From Glaciimonas sp. (GTDB taxonomy: Bacteria; Pseudomonadota; Gammaproteobacteria; Burkholderiales; Burkholderiaceae_D): a stretch of DNA of 64,000 nt. The stretch covers positions 1-64,000 of the forward strand of contig JABBOV010000003.1 of assembly GCA_012927625.1 (NCBI GenBank). The letters are read 5' to 3'. Shown piece by piece: positions 46,393 to 55,728 of this stretch (positions are counted from its first letter, which is position 1; each line of letters starts with the position of its first letter). A program made the position numbers and the translations under genes. A model generated the notes under the pieces. The model did not search any database. It was not told the origin of the DNA and saw nothing but the letters and a program-made list of their open reading frames with translations.

Positions 46393-49300
46393 ATGTCTTC
46401 AATGATCAACACCAACATCGCATCCCTGAATGCGCAGAACAACCTCAACAAATCGCAAGCGTCATTGGCAACGTCGCTGCAACGTTTGTCGTCAGGCTTG
46501 CGCATCAACAGCGCCAAGGATGACGCCGCCGGGATGGCGATTTCCGATCGGATGACCAGCCAGATCAACGGCACCACCCAGGCAGCGCGCAATGCCAACG
46601 ACGGTATCTCGCTGGCCCAAACGGCTGAAGGCGATTTGTCTACCATCAGCGACAACTTGCAGCGCATGCGCGAACTGGCAGTGCAATCGGCCAACGGCTC
46701 CAATTCTGCTTCGGATCGCGCTTCTATCGATAGTGAAGTCCAATCTCTGTCTGCCGAAATTGACCGCGTTGCACAAAACTCGTCATTCAACGGCAATAAG
46801 CTGCTGGATGGTTCGTTTACCGCACAAACATTCCAAGTCGGCGCCAACGCTACTGCCAATGACAGCATCTCTGTCGCAATTGCCAGCGCACGTACCTCGA
46901 CGCTCGGCGGCGTAGGCAGCAGCAGTGTAGCAACACTCGCCGGCGGCAAAACAACGGCCGCATTGGCGGCTGGGGACCTGACATTGAACGGTAGCCAGGT
47001 AGGAGCATCTGCCTTGGGTAGCGCACCGGGCCAAAGCACTGCCAGCGCATCCTCGATTGCTACAGCAATCAATGCGGTTTCCGCACAAAGTGGCGTCACC
47101 GCGACAGCAAATGTCAATACATTGTCTGGAACAGCTGCATCAGCGTTCACCTCCATTGCGGCCGATACGTTCAGCATTAATGGCGTCAATGTCGGCGCGA
47201 TTAGCGGTGGTACAAACGCTGCCGGCCAAGGTGCCAATGTAGCTGCAGCAATCAACAAAGTTGCAACGCAAACCGGTGTTACTGCATCTGCCGATGCGAC
47301 ATCAGGCGCGCTGACGCTGACTGCAGCGGATGGACGCGATGTCTCCATCGCCATGAATGGCACGGCCGCCGACGGCTACACTGCTAACGTCAACAAAACC
47401 ACCTTGCTGGCCCAGACCGGCCTGACAACAGGCACGGTCGGCACGCAATCCGGCACGATCGCCAGCACGGCAGGAACCAATGCCACTGCCGCCGCCGCCG
47501 GCACAGTGGTGTTTGGAGCCGCTGCTCAAGCAACCGCGGGCACCATCGCCGCTGGCGCCTTGACAGCCAACGGCGTCAATGTCGGTGCCATCACGCTGAA
47601 TGCGGCTACAGCAGCTGTTGCAGGCACTGGCCTTGCGAATGCCGGTAGCTTTACCTTTGTCGGTGGCGTTGCAGGCACGGTTATTAACAACCTGTCGGTC
47701 AGAAATACACCGATCGCTGCGACTGCCGGAACGGCGTTTACAACCGGCGCGGTCGTCACGCCGCCGTTAGCTGGCGGTTCGCTTAACGCTGGCGACTTGA
47801 CGGTAAACGGTGCATCCTTGGGTGCAGTCACCTTTGGTACTGCAGCATTTACTGCGGCAACTGCAACAGCAGCCGTTGCAATTACTGCTGCACCTACTTT
47901 GACCGTCAGCGCTGGGATGGTCGCAGGCAGCACTTATAACTTCTTAGCCAGCGGTACTGGTGTTGCAGTGGGTGGGGCCTTCTCGATTGTTGCGACGGGG
48001 ACCGCTACCACGGATGCACAGGCGATAAGGACAGCCTTCAATAATCTCGCAAATTCTACGACACTCACTGGGGCTGGGGTCGCACTTACTGCCGCTGACG
48101 CTACCAGTACCAACACTTTTGGTATTGCTCTTTCCAGTGTCAGATCGTCAGCTCAGGTAGCAGCGGGGGTCACGAGTGCGCAGGCCGCAATCGCTGCGAC
48201 TTCAGGAATTGCTACGAGCAACGCCGCGCAATTGGCTATGTCTGGCACCGGTGCAACCTTGGGTACACAAGCATCGAATGGCGCCGCCTACAGCGGTCAA
48301 GAATTCGCTCGCGCGATTAACACCTCGCTAGCCGCCGCTAGTGGTAGCACTGCGCAGAACGGTAGCGTTACCTCCAACGCAACAACCGGCGCAATAACCT
48401 ACGCTGCGGGCTCTACCAATAGTTTGCAATTTGGCATCGGTGGCATAGCAGCCACCTCAACCGCCGCCACAACCAATAGAGGGGCCTTCGCGACCCAGAC
48501 CGGTTTAACCGGCGCTCAATTGGGCACGCAATCCTACGGTAATGCCAGTTACGTCGCTATTGGTTCAATCACATTGACGGGCGTTGCGGCTACCGATGCA
48601 GCAGCTTTTGCTTCTGCCATCAATACGGCAGCAACCGGCGCGGTAAGTGCCTCAACACCAGGTGCTTTGGTTACCGTAGCAAATACAGGCGGGATTGACT
48701 TTAAAACGACGGATACATCGCAAAATACCACTACTGCAGGCACTGAACAAACCGCGTTAGCAGGGCTGACCGGTTTAAGCACCGCCCAATTGGGCACCAA
48801 GGCGTCCGGTGGCGCGGTCGGCAACGGCAAAGCCATTGCGGCAGCCATCACCACCGCACTGGCTTTGGCTACAGGCGGAGCCGCTGTCAACGGTACAGCC
48901 AAAGCCGACGCAACATCTGGCATTGTCACCGTTACCGCCGGATCTTCAGCCTTGGCCCTCGGCATGGGGGGCAATGCCGCCGATCAAGCAACCGCCGGGA
49001 CCAATAAAACCGCGCTGACATCGGCATCCGGTTTCTCTGCTGCAACCCAATCCTATAACTCGGCCGGATTGGGAGCTGTCGCAGCAGCGGCTGCCAACCA
49101 CGGCACCGTCACGCTGAACAGCACCAGCGCCAGCGGTATCGTGTATGGCGGCGCTAACCTCGCCTCAGCCGGATTCACGGCTGGTTCGCCAATTACTGCC
49201 ACAGTCACCTCGTCGGTAAAGAGCATTGCGTCGATCAACGTGTTGACAGCAGCCAATGCAACTTCCGCATTAGCTGCCATCGACGGTGCGCTGGCAACGG

Positions 49301-49533
49301 TCAATAGTTCACGTGCTGCACTCGGTGCGTATCAAAACCGCTTTGCCTCGGTGGTGTCGAACTTGCAAACGACATCGGAAAACTTGACCGCCTCCCGTAG
49401 CCGGATTCAAGATACCGATTTCGCAAAAGAAACCGCCTCGCTAACCCGCGGCCAGATCTTGCAGCAAGCCGGTACTGCGATGCTGGCGCAAGCTAACTCG
49501 CTGCCTAACGGCGTGATGGCTCTGTTGCGTTAA
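46393..49533 (+). CDS. fliC: Flagellin with very large variable domain
   Basis: The 1046-residue protein is about twice the usual size. Conserved ends are intact: N-terminal D0/D1 (SSMINTNIASLNAQNNLNKS, GLRINSAKDDAAGMAISDRM) and C-terminal D1/D0 (YQNRFASVVSNLQTTSENLTASRSRIQDTDFA...GTAMLAQANSLPNGVMALL). The middle 750-800 residues are Ala/Thr/Ser/Gly-rich and contain repeated flagellin hook-IN-type motifs (LTLNGSQVGA, FSINGVNVGA, LTANGVNVGA, LTVNGASLGA) and repeated TGL..LGTQ phrases. It forms the filament, capped by FliD; AAGGAG precedes the ATG. Confidence 0.95.
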   Translation: MSSMINTNIASLNAQNNLNKSQASLATSLQRLSSGLRINSAKDDAAGMAISDRMTSQINGTTQAARNANDGISLAQTAEGDLSTISDNLQRMRELAVQSANGSNSASDRASIDSEVQSLSAEIDRVAQNSSFNGNKLLDGSFTAQTFQVGANATANDSISVAIASARTSTLGGVGSSSVATLAGGKTTAALAAGDLTLNGSQVGASALGSAPGQSTASASSIATAINAVSAQSGVTATANVNTLSGTAASAFTSIAADTFSINGVNVGAISGGTNAAGQGANVAAAINKVATQTGVTASADATSGALTLTAADGRDVSIAMNGTAADGYTANVNKTTLLAQTGLTTGTVGTQSGTIASTAGTNATAAAAGTVVFGAAAQATAGTIAAGALTANGVNVGAITLNAATAAVAGTGLANAGSFTFVGGVAGTVINNLSVRNTPIAATAGTAFTTGAVVTPPLAGGSLNAGDLTVNGASLGAVTFGTAAFTAATATAAVAITAAPTLTVSAGMVAGSTYNFLASGTGVAVGGAFSIVATGTATTDAQAIRTAFNNLANSTTLTGAGVALTAADATSTNTFGIALSSVRSSAQVAAGVTSAQAAIAATSGIATSNAAQLAMSGTGATLGTQASNGAAYSGQEFARAINTSLAAASGSTAQNGSVTSNATTGAITYAAGSTNSLQFGIGGIAATSTAATTNRGAFATQTGLTGAQLGTQSYGNASYVAIGSITLTGVAATDAAAFASAINTAATGAVSASTPGALVTVANTGGIDFKTTDTSQNTTTAGTEQTALAGLTGLSTAQLGTKASGGAVGNGKAIAAAITTALALATGGAAVNGTAKADATSGIVTVTAGSSALALGMGGNAADQATAGTNKTALTSASGFSAATQSYNSAGLGAVAAAAANHGTVTLNSTSASGIVYGGANLASAGFTAGSPITATVTSSVKSIASINVLTAANATSALAAIDGALATVNSSRAALGAYQNRFASVVSNLQTTSENLTASRSRIQDTDFAKETASLTRGQILQQAGTAMLAQANSLPNGVMALLR

Positions 49534-49572
49534 TTTAGTTAAGCCAACCGGCAATTAATGATGTAGAACCCT

Positions 49573-49611
49573 GGCGCGGTACCGCAAGGAAACGCAGGTA
49601 CCGCGCCTTTT
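49573..49611 (+). terminator. Intrinsic terminator of fliC
   Basis: GGCGCGGTACC, a 13-nt loop and the exact complement, then TTTT. It lies 40 bp after the flagellin stop. Confidence 0.85.
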
Positions 49612-49628
49612 GATAAATGGAGTCAATC

Positions 49629-50000
49629 ATGGCAATAGAGCAGATTGGCAGCACAGCAGGGGCAAGCGCACCGCCGCTGGCTTCAGTAAATGCACGCGCA
49701 AGTGTGCCCGCCACGGAATCGCCGGCCACGCTGATCGGCGGCGCCAAAGCGGTACAGCCGACACCGGCAACGCCGAGCACCGACGATGTGCGCGACGCAG
49801 TCAAAAAAATCGAACAAGTAGTCACCCCAGCAGCACAAGATTTGCGTTTTTCGGTCGATCAAGATACCGGCACCGTCGTGGTAAAACTCATTGATACGAA
49901 AACCGATACGGTGTTGCGCCAAATCCCCACGGTGGAAGTGATGGAGATATCGAAAGCGCTCGGCAAGCTGCAAGGCATGCTGCTAAGAGATAAAGCATAA
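49629..50000 (+). CDS. flaG: FlaG family flagellar protein
   Basis: Start at ATG 49629 (MAIEQIG) because TGGAG precedes it; 123 residues. The C-terminal half is the FlaG domain: VTPAAQDLRFSVDQDTGTVVVKLIDTKTDTVLRQIPTVEVMEISKAL. The N-terminal half is Ala/Pro-rich and disordered. FlaG influences filament length. It lies between fliC and fliD as in many betaproteobacteria. Confidence 0.9.
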   Translation: MAIEQIGSTAGASAPPLASVNARASVPATESPATLIGGAKAVQPTPATPSTDDVRDAVKKIEQVVTPAAQDLRFSVDQDTGTVVVKLIDTKTDTVLRQIPTVEVMEISKALGKLQGMLLRDKA

Positions 50001-50084
50001 TTGAGAAGGGTAGATCGGTGCCGGGATTTAAAGGCATCAGGTTGCATGTAATCGTATTACCGAATGAAACAAGGAGTTAACGAT

Positions 50085-51503
50085 ATGGGACTTTCTTCAG
50101 CAGGAATAGGTTCGGGGCTAAACGTCAACAGTCTGGTGAGCCAGTTAATGTCAGTCGAGAGTGCGCCTGTCACATTGCTGGACACTAAAGAAGCCAGCTA
50201 CCAGGCCAAGCTGTCGTCCTACGGCACCTTGAAAAGTGCGCTCGCTGCGCTGCAAACTGCCGCCAAGGCAATCAGCACCCCGTACACATTTTCCCCAATC
50301 AAGGCCAACATTACCGATCCAACCGTTTTGTCAGCCAGTGTGAGTGCAAACGCAGTCGCGGGAAACTATAACGTTGAAGTGCAAAGCCTGGCCCAGTCGC
50401 AGAAACTGATAACCGGCACAGGGTATGCCAATACAACGGATGTGGTTGGCACCGGGGCCATCACGTTTAATTTTGGCGCTTATGATACGGCCGTCCCTCC
50501 TGTGTTTACAGGCAATACGAGCAAGACCGCAAAAACGGTCACTCTCGGCGCCAACACCACGCTAGCCGGCATGCGTGATGCTATCAACGCCGCCAATATG
50601 GGCGTATCCGCGAGCATCCTTAACAATGGCACGTCGAACTATTTGACACTGACGTCGAATGACACTGGCGCCATCAATGCGTTGCAAATTACTGTCAGCG
50701 ACCCTTCGCTGAATGCAATAGCTTACAACCCCACATCCGGCGGCACTACCAACATGGCTCAGATCGTCGCGGCCAAGGATGCTGTCATTGTGGTGGACAA
50801 TGTCAAGATCACCAAGCCGAGCAACACGATTACCGACGCAATTCAGGGCGTGACGCTGAACCTAACGAAAACGATGCCGGCCGGGACTACAACAAAAATC
50901 GCACTAACGCGCGACACCAGCAGTGTACAAACGGCGATCACTGCTTTTGTCCAGGCTTATAACGACGCCAACACGGCAATCAAAACTGCTACCGCTTTTA
51001 ATACGATCACGGGCAAAGGGTCGGTATTGACGGGCGATAACACAACCCGCACGATCCAGACGCAACTGCGCGCCATGTTTTCCGCGCCAGTGCCGGGTGC
51101 GCCTAGCGGCATGGCGATGCTGGCGGATGTTGGCATCAGCTTTCAAAAAGATGGTTCGCTCGCCATCGACACCGCCAAACTGGCAGCGGCGGCCACCGAT
51201 CCGAGCAAGGACTTGAGCAAGCTTTTCGCCACCACTGACAGCGGCAAGGGCTATGGCTATCAGATGGACGTCCTGATCGGCAAGATATTAAGCCCGGTAG
51301 GGACGCTGATAGATCGCACCAACAGCGTCAATAAATCGATCAAGGACATCGGAACACAACGCGACACCATCAATGCCCGTTTGGTCGGGGTCGAAAAGCG
51401 CTATCGCGCTCAGTTCACCGCACTGGACACCTTGATTGCAAGCATGACTACAACCAGTAATTTTTTGACACAACAATTGGCTAACTTGCCTAAGAGTGCA
51501 TAA
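50085..51503 (+). CDS. fliD: Flagellar cap protein FliD
   Basis: Start at ATG 50085, preceded by AAGGAG, gives 472 residues. The N-terminal coiled part reads GSGLNVNSLVSQLMSVESAPVTLLDTKEASYQAKLSSYGTLKSAL; the middle holds hook-associated repeats; the C-terminal SVNKSIKDIGTQRDTINARL...YRAQFTALDTLIASM is typical. FliD caps the filament and folds flagellin at the tip. It is followed six bases later by fliS. Confidence 0.95.
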   Translation: MGLSSAGIGSGLNVNSLVSQLMSVESAPVTLLDTKEASYQAKLSSYGTLKSALAALQTAAKAISTPYTFSPIKANITDPTVLSASVSANAVAGNYNVEVQSLAQSQKLITGTGYANTTDVVGTGAITFNFGAYDTAVPPVFTGNTSKTAKTVTLGANTTLAGMRDAINAANMGVSASILNNGTSNYLTLTSNDTGAINALQITVSDPSLNAIAYNPTSGGTTNMAQIVAAKDAVIVVDNVKITKPSNTITDAIQGVTLNLTKTMPAGTTTKIALTRDTSSVQTAITAFVQAYNDANTAIKTATAFNTITGKGSVLTGDNTTRTIQTQLRAMFSAPVPGAPSGMAMLADVGISFQKDGSLAIDTAKLAAAATDPSKDLSKLFATTDSGKGYGYQMDVLIGKILSPVGTLIDRTNSVNKSIKDIGTQRDTINARLVGVEKRYRAQFTALDTLIASMTTTSNFLTQQLANLPKSA

Positions 51504-51515
51504 GGGAGAATGAGT

Positions 51516-52019
51516 ATGTTTGGATCAATGAAAAGCGGTGCCAGCGCCTACGCCAAAATCGATATCGAAACCGGCGCTCTGGCAGCTAGCCCGCACAAGC
51601 TGATCGTCATGTTGTTCGATGGCGCATTGACCTCGGTGCGGCTGGCGCAACAGCACATGAAACAGGGGAATATCGAGGACAAAGGCAAGGCAATTTCCAA
51701 AGCCATTTCGATTATTAATGACGGCTTGCGGGCCAGCTTGAATATAAGTGCAGGCGGCGATCTGGCGCTGAGTCTGGATTCTCTGTATGAATACATGTGC
51801 AATCGCCTGCTGCAAGCTAACCTCAAGAATCAGCCGGACATGCTGGAAGAAGTGCATGTTTTGCTGCAAGACCTCAAGGACGCATGGGACGCTATTGACC
51901 CTGCTGCACAGCAGGTTGGCCAGGTAACACAAATGCAACAGGTTAATGCACCAAAAATTCCTAAAATTTCCGGTTACGGCGATTTGGGCTTACGTTCATC
52001 CACTTTTGCGAGCGCCTGA
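51516..52019 (+). CDS. fliS: Flagellin export chaperone FliS
   Basis: Two ATG codons are possible; I prefer 51516 (MFGSMKSGASAY) because AGGGAG is then at proper distance, giving 167 residues. FliS features: ASAYAKIDIETGALAASPHKLIVMLFDGAL, AISIINDGLRASLN and LYEYMCNRLLQANL. It binds the FliC C-terminus and prevents premature polymerisation. The tail (residues about 125-167) extends beyond the usual fold. Confidence 0.93.
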   Translation: MFGSMKSGASAYAKIDIETGALAASPHKLIVMLFDGALTSVRLAQQHMKQGNIEDKGKAISKAISIINDGLRASLNISAGGDLALSLDSLYEYMCNRLLQANLKNQPDMLEEVHVLLQDLKDAWDAIDPAAQQVGQVTQMQQVNAPKIPKISGYGDLGLRSSTFASA

Positions 52020-52024
52020 TTATC

Positions 52025-52351
52025 ATGCATAGCGAAGAAATCTTATCCTTGTACGCATCCATGACGGATATTACCGATCAAATGCTGGGTGCCGCGCGCG
52101 CCGGCGATTGGGATCGCGTCTGCACACTGGAAACCGATTGCGCAAACCATGTCGCAACCCTGAAAAGCGGTGAAGCCCCGGCCGCTCTAAGCGGTGCGGC
52201 ACGCGAAAGAAAGGTTGCGATGATCCGAAAAATCCTGGCCAGCGATCGTGAAATCCGCGATATCGCACAACCCTGGATGGCGAATTTATCTGCCTTGATG
52301 CATAGCGCCGGCACCGAACAAAAACTATCGCAGGCTTATCGCGCTTATTAA
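52025..52351 (+). CDS. fliT: Flagellar chaperone FliT
   Basis: The 108-residue helical protein follows fliS by five bases. FliT traits: YASMTDITDQMLGAARAGDWDRVCTLETDCANHVATL (helix 1-2) and the DREIRDIA...MANLSALM segment. FliT chaperones FliD and, in enterics, modulates FlhDC. Sequence similarity in this family is low, so position carries much of the weight. Confidence 0.8.
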   Translation: MHSEEILSLYASMTDITDQMLGAARAGDWDRVCTLETDCANHVATLKSGEAPAALSGAARERKVAMIRKILASDREIRDIAQPWMANLSALMHSAGTEQKLSQAYRAY

Positions 52352-52387
52352 ATTTGTAGATACTCTGTTCAAAATCAGTTTTCGTAG

Positions 52388-52419
52388 GTCGGGTTAGCGG
52401 CTTCATCGCCTAACCCGAC
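52388..52419 (+). terminator. Hairpin after fliT
   Basis: GTCGGGTTAG and the complement CTAACCCGAC form a 10-bp stem with a 12-nt interior, followed by ATTTTAT. It stands 37 bp after the fliT stop and probably ends the fliDST transcript. Confidence 0.65.
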
Positions 52420-52451
52420 ATTTTATGCTTGACGATTACCCTCTCCCCCGG

Positions 52452-52475
52452 CCCGCTCCCACCAGTGGGAGCGGG
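52452..52475. repeat. Perfect palindrome, 11-bp arms
   Basis: CCCGCTCCCAC, two bases, then the exact complement. Very compact hairpin, the type often found in REP-like intergenic repeats. Confidence 0.6.
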
Positions 52476-52482
52476 GAGCAAA

Positions 52483-52662
52483 ACAGTTTGATCGTATGAA
52501 AGGCGCGGGTTACACCCGCCCTACACACTTTGGTTGCTATCCAAAAGCAACAATTGAACGGATTGTGTTGTGAACCGATGCTAATGCAGTTTGGTAGGGC
52601 GGGTGTAACCCGCGCAGTTTGATCATATGAAAGGCGCGGGTTACACCCGCCCTACACACTAC
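52483..52662. repeat. Two direct copies and one inverted copy of a REP-like unit
   Basis: A unit of about 45 bp containing GCGGGTTACACCCGCCC occurs near 52483-52528 and near 52614-52662 with very few changes. Between them, at about 52591-52614, the inverse GGGCGGGTGTAACCCGC appears. This is a palindrome-type dispersed repeat common between betaproteobacterial genes. Confidence 0.75.
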
Positions 52663-52879
52663 CTGGTATGTCTTAAAATGCATTATTTTCCGCATATATA
52701 CAGGGCCACTTTAAAAATACCCCATGTATTTTATACGGTAGCAAAGCAAGATATACGTGCAGGAGCACTAACTTGGTGCTGCGCTTGCGAAGTCAATGCT
52801 CAGTCTGAATCGTTGCGTCTTTTCGTGCCTTTCGTGGACAATGGGTAAGTTAGTTACAGAATAAAAGGAGGCCCTGACT

Positions 52880-53890
52880 ATGTTGTTGCGCACGGGATTA
52901 GCGGATGCGCAGGTGATTTCTCCGTTACAGAGTTTAGTCACCATCGGCCATCCCAAGCAGGAGGAATTCCAGCGCGCCATGCTACCGCTGCTCGGCCAAC
53001 GCTTGCAAGGCGAAGTGGTGTCACGACTGGGCGATGGCAACTTTCTGGTAAAAATAGCCGGCTCCACCGTGCAGATGCAACTGCCGCAAAATACGCGTGC
53101 TGGCGACACACTGCCGATGACGCTAGTGTCGCTAACTCCCAAGGCTACTTTCCTGCTCGAAATGGGCGGCAATAATGCAGAGACAACGCTCAGTCCAGCT
53201 GCAAAAATGATTGCAAATCTGCTGCAGCTAGCGCAGAAATCCGGCACTGAAACAAACTCTGCAACTTCTAATTCGCCCTTAAGCAAGTCACCCATCATGC
53301 AAAGCCGCAGTGCGGAGCCGGCACAGGTGGCGATTACTTTGCACGATGCGATGCGTACTAGCGGTGTCTTTTATGAATCCCACATTGCGGCTTGGGCTGA
53401 TGGCACTGGCAATCGCAGTCTGGCCGACCTGAAGCAGGAGCCGCAGGCACGTCTGGCAGAACAGGCGGCCCGGATATTATCTAGCGACGCGGAAGCGCCG
53501 CAGAAAATCGCAATGAATACGGTTGAGTTGGCACGAATCGTCAGCCAGCAACTCGATACGCTGGAACAACAACGCGTATCGTGGCGCGGTGAAGCCTGGC
53601 TAGGGCAGCCGATGGAATGGGAAGTGCAAGAACACCCAGGTCAGGACGCGAATGACGGTACCGAAGCAGTGCCCGTCACATGGCAAAGTACGGTACGCTT
53701 CGATATGCCGACATTGGGTAAAGTGGCGGCGACGGTGTATTTGCAGGCAGGCCAGTTGCGCATTCACGTCACAGCTGCCTCTGAAGAGGCCCGCGCAGAA
53801 CTTCAGGCACATGGTCAAAAATTGTCGGCGTCGCTAGATGCTGCCGGTTCGCCTCTATCCGTTTTTTTGGTGAAGCAAGATGCCAGCTGA
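52880..53890 (+). CDS. FliK-like hook-length control family protein
   Basis: The 336-residue protein is a FliK-like protein: the C-terminal Flg_hook domain reads VTWQSTVRFDMPTLGKVAATVYLQAGQLRIHVTAASEEARAELQAHGQKLSASLDAAGSPL. The N-terminus has an OB-like GEVVSRLGDGNFLVKIAGSTVQMQLP segment. A second FliK (60,940) sits in the fli operon, so this one may be a paralogue that acts with the FlhB-like gene overlapping its end. Confidence 0.75.
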   Translation: MLLRTGLADAQVISPLQSLVTIGHPKQEEFQRAMLPLLGQRLQGEVVSRLGDGNFLVKIAGSTVQMQLPQNTRAGDTLPMTLVSLTPKATFLLEMGGNNAETTLSPAAKMIANLLQLAQKSGTETNSATSNSPLSKSPIMQSRSAEPAQVAITLHDAMRTSGVFYESHIAAWADGTGNRSLADLKQEPQARLAEQAARILSSDAEAPQKIAMNTVELARIVSQQLDTLEQQRVSWRGEAWLGQPMEWEVQEHPGQDANDGTEAVPVTWQSTVRFDMPTLGKVAATVYLQAGQLRIHVTAASEEARAELQAHGQKLSASLDAAGSPLSVFLVKQDAS

Positions 53891-54155
53891 TACCCCGCTG
53901 CAAAATGCAGTCGCCCTGGCCTACCAGGCCGGCGAGGGCTCGCCCAAAGTCGTTGCCAAGGGACGCGGCCTGGTAGCTGAAGCCATCATTGCCCGGGCCA
54001 GGGAACATGGCGTATTTGTGCATGAATCAAAGGAACTGGTCGCCATGCTGATGCAGGTAGATCTGGATGACCGCATCCCTCCAGAGTTGTATAGAGCCGT
54101 TGCGGAGCTGCTGGCGTGGTTGTACCAAATTGAAGCGGAACATGCTGAAAAATAA
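53880..54155 (+). CDS. FlhB C-terminal-domain homologue (FhlB/YlqH-like)
   Basis: The 91-residue protein equals only the cytoplasmic autocleavage domain of the FlhB/YscU family: AVALAYQAGEGSPKVVAKGRGLVAEAIIARAREHGVFVHESKELVAMLMQVDLDDRIPPELYRAVAELLAWLY. It overlaps the FliK-like gene by eleven bases. The NPTH cleavage motif of full FlhB is not present in the same form (GSPKVVAKG instead), so it is not expected to self-cleave. Proposed to substitute for or modulate export-substrate switching. Confidence 0.85.
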   Translation: MPADTPLQNAVALAYQAGEGSPKVVAKGRGLVAEAIIARAREHGVFVHESKELVAMLMQVDLDDRIPPELYRAVAELLAWLYQIEAEHAEK

Positions 54156-54277
54156 GCCAAAAAGAGCAATATTTTTATATCTGCATACCTATTTTTTGTC
54201 ATTATTTGGATCTGCGCAATATAAAGCAGTGCCGGCAAACCATTTGCGCAGGTACTAATTGCTAATAACGAAATCTG

Positions 54278-55039
54278 ATGAAAATTAAAAATTACGGCTC
54301 TGAACGCCAACGTCCAAACCCTTATGCCATCACCTCGCAACGAGAAATCTTGGCCTTGCTGCGCTCTATTGAAAAAAAGAGGCAATTAATCAGAATGATG
54401 GCTCACGGCGAGGCTGATGCCATCGTCACATCAATTCTCGAGGTGGATATACACAACGACGCGGTCATTATTGACTGCGCTCCCGACGCCAGTCTGAACC
54501 AACGCATTATCAACGCCAACAAGGTTTCGTTTGAGACCACACTGGATAAAATCCGCATCCTGTTTTCAAGCACGCAGGTAACGTCTTGCCTCAAGGATGA
54601 TCGTCCGGCATTTCGCATTGCTATTCCAGCCAGCCTGGTTCGGCTGCAGCGGCGCGAATTTTATCGCATCAACACACCGATTGCCAGCCCGGTGCGCTGC
54701 ATTATTTCGCTACCAAACGATGGCACCGAAAATGTTGTTACAGCAGTATTACAAGATATCAGTGGTGGTGGAATTGCGATATTTGATGACAGCAGAACGC
54801 TTAACAATACCATCGGGCATATCTACAAAAATTGCAAAATCACACTACCAGGAATCGGCGTCATAACAACATCACTTGTTGTAGTCAATTTCCAGGAGCA
54901 GGTCTTGTTCAATGACAAGAAAAGGCGCCGCATAGCCTGCACCTTCATGGATATGCCTAATTCGATGTTGAATATGGTGCAACGCTACATCGGCAAACTG
55001 GAACGCGAATTGAACGCGAAACGTCAGGGGCTTGATTGA
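54278..55039 (+). CDS. ycgR: YcgR-type flagellar brake (PilZ domain)
   Basis: The 253-residue protein combines an N-terminal YcgR domain with a C-terminal PilZ domain. The c-di-GMP-binding RxxxR appears as RLQRREFYRIN (about residues 121-131) and DxSxxG as DISGGGIA. With c-di-GMP bound, YcgR slows motor rotation. Its location among flagellar genes fits. Confidence 0.9.
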   Translation: MKIKNYGSERQRPNPYAITSQREILALLRSIEKKRQLIRMMAHGEADAIVTSILEVDIHNDAVIIDCAPDASLNQRIINANKVSFETTLDKIRILFSSTQVTSCLKDDRPAFRIAIPASLVRLQRREFYRINTPIASPVRCIISLPNDGTENVVTAVLQDISGGGIAIFDDSRTLNNTIGHIYKNCKITLPGIGVITTSLVVVNFQEQVLFNDKKRRRIACTFMDMPNSMLNMVQRYIGKLERELNAKRQGLD

Positions 55040-55137
55040 GTGGGATTGTGGATTATGTTCGTACGTTTTTTGCGGGGTTCATGGCAAACTTTGCGCCTAT
55101 CTCATACAGCGGGCGAAGGGGCTGTTAAACGCCAGGC

Positions 55138-55479
55138 TCACACCTGCATATTCATAATGTCGTGGTAGGCAGAAACCAGTTTATTGCGAACCTGAACAGT
55201 TGTCTGCAATGTGATGCTGGCTTTTTGGATGGAAATCATCACATCCGACAAGTTGACACTATCATCGCCGAGGGCAAAACGTTGCCCGAGCTTGGTCGAC
55301 TGATCTTCGGACTTGCTGACTTGATCCAGCGACGCTTTCAGTACATCGGCAAAATTAATTTTGTTGTCAGCCGCAACTGCAGGCGCCAGGCTTTCCCCTA
55401 CTTTGGCATTGGCCGACATTGCTTTTATCTGGGCCAGCATGGCTTCTATCCTGCCGGTGTCGATCGATCCTATACTCAC
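55138..55479 (-). CDS. fliE: Flagellar hook-basal body protein FliE
   Basis: The 113-residue protein shows FliE traits: ADNKINFADVLKASLDQVSKSEDQSTKLGQRFALGDDSVNLSDVMISIQKASITLQTTVQVRNKLVSAYHDIMNMQV. It links MS ring and rod. It reads away from fliF, a layout seen in other proteobacteria. Confidence 0.93.
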   Translation of the reverse strand: MSIGSIDTGRIEAMLAQIKAMSANAKVGESLAPAVAADNKINFADVLKASLDQVSKSEDQSTKLGQRFALGDDSVNLSDVMISIQKASITLQTTVQVRNKLVSAYHDIMNMQV

Positions 55480-55639
55480 AAAAGTCTCCTTAACACGCGC
55501 GTTACAACAAAACCACCCATTGCAAACTCACAATCGAGCGGCCCTAGACTGCCACGATACCATTAACAAGAACAATAATTGCTGCAAAGAGCGGCTATAA
55601 CGGGGCTCTTTTTAAGTGATTAAACTTGGTCTTGCCGGC

Positions 55640-55645
55640 TATAAT
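55640..55645 (+). promoter_or_regulatory. TATAAT box upstream of fliF
   Basis: A perfect TATAAT 84 bp before the fliF start, with no good -35 hexamer. This is the pattern expected for a class II flagellar promoter activated by FlhDC, although no FlhDC site can be defined by eye. Confidence 0.35.
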
Positions 55646-55728
55646 CGATCCTCGAGCGCAATGTACCACTGGCAGGAATTCAACTTGAATCAATTATTTT
55701 TTTATAGCTACAATTGCAGGCGAGCATC

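Larger units (their letters stand above)
52420..52879. other. Repeat-rich intergenic region upstream of the fliK-like gene
   Basis: No gene supported. It holds the 11-bp-arm palindrome at 52452-52475, two direct repeat copies (from about 52481 and 52614) and a TCTTTTCGTGCC word near 52815 related to the outer arms of the 45-kb palindrome. Confidence 0.6.
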
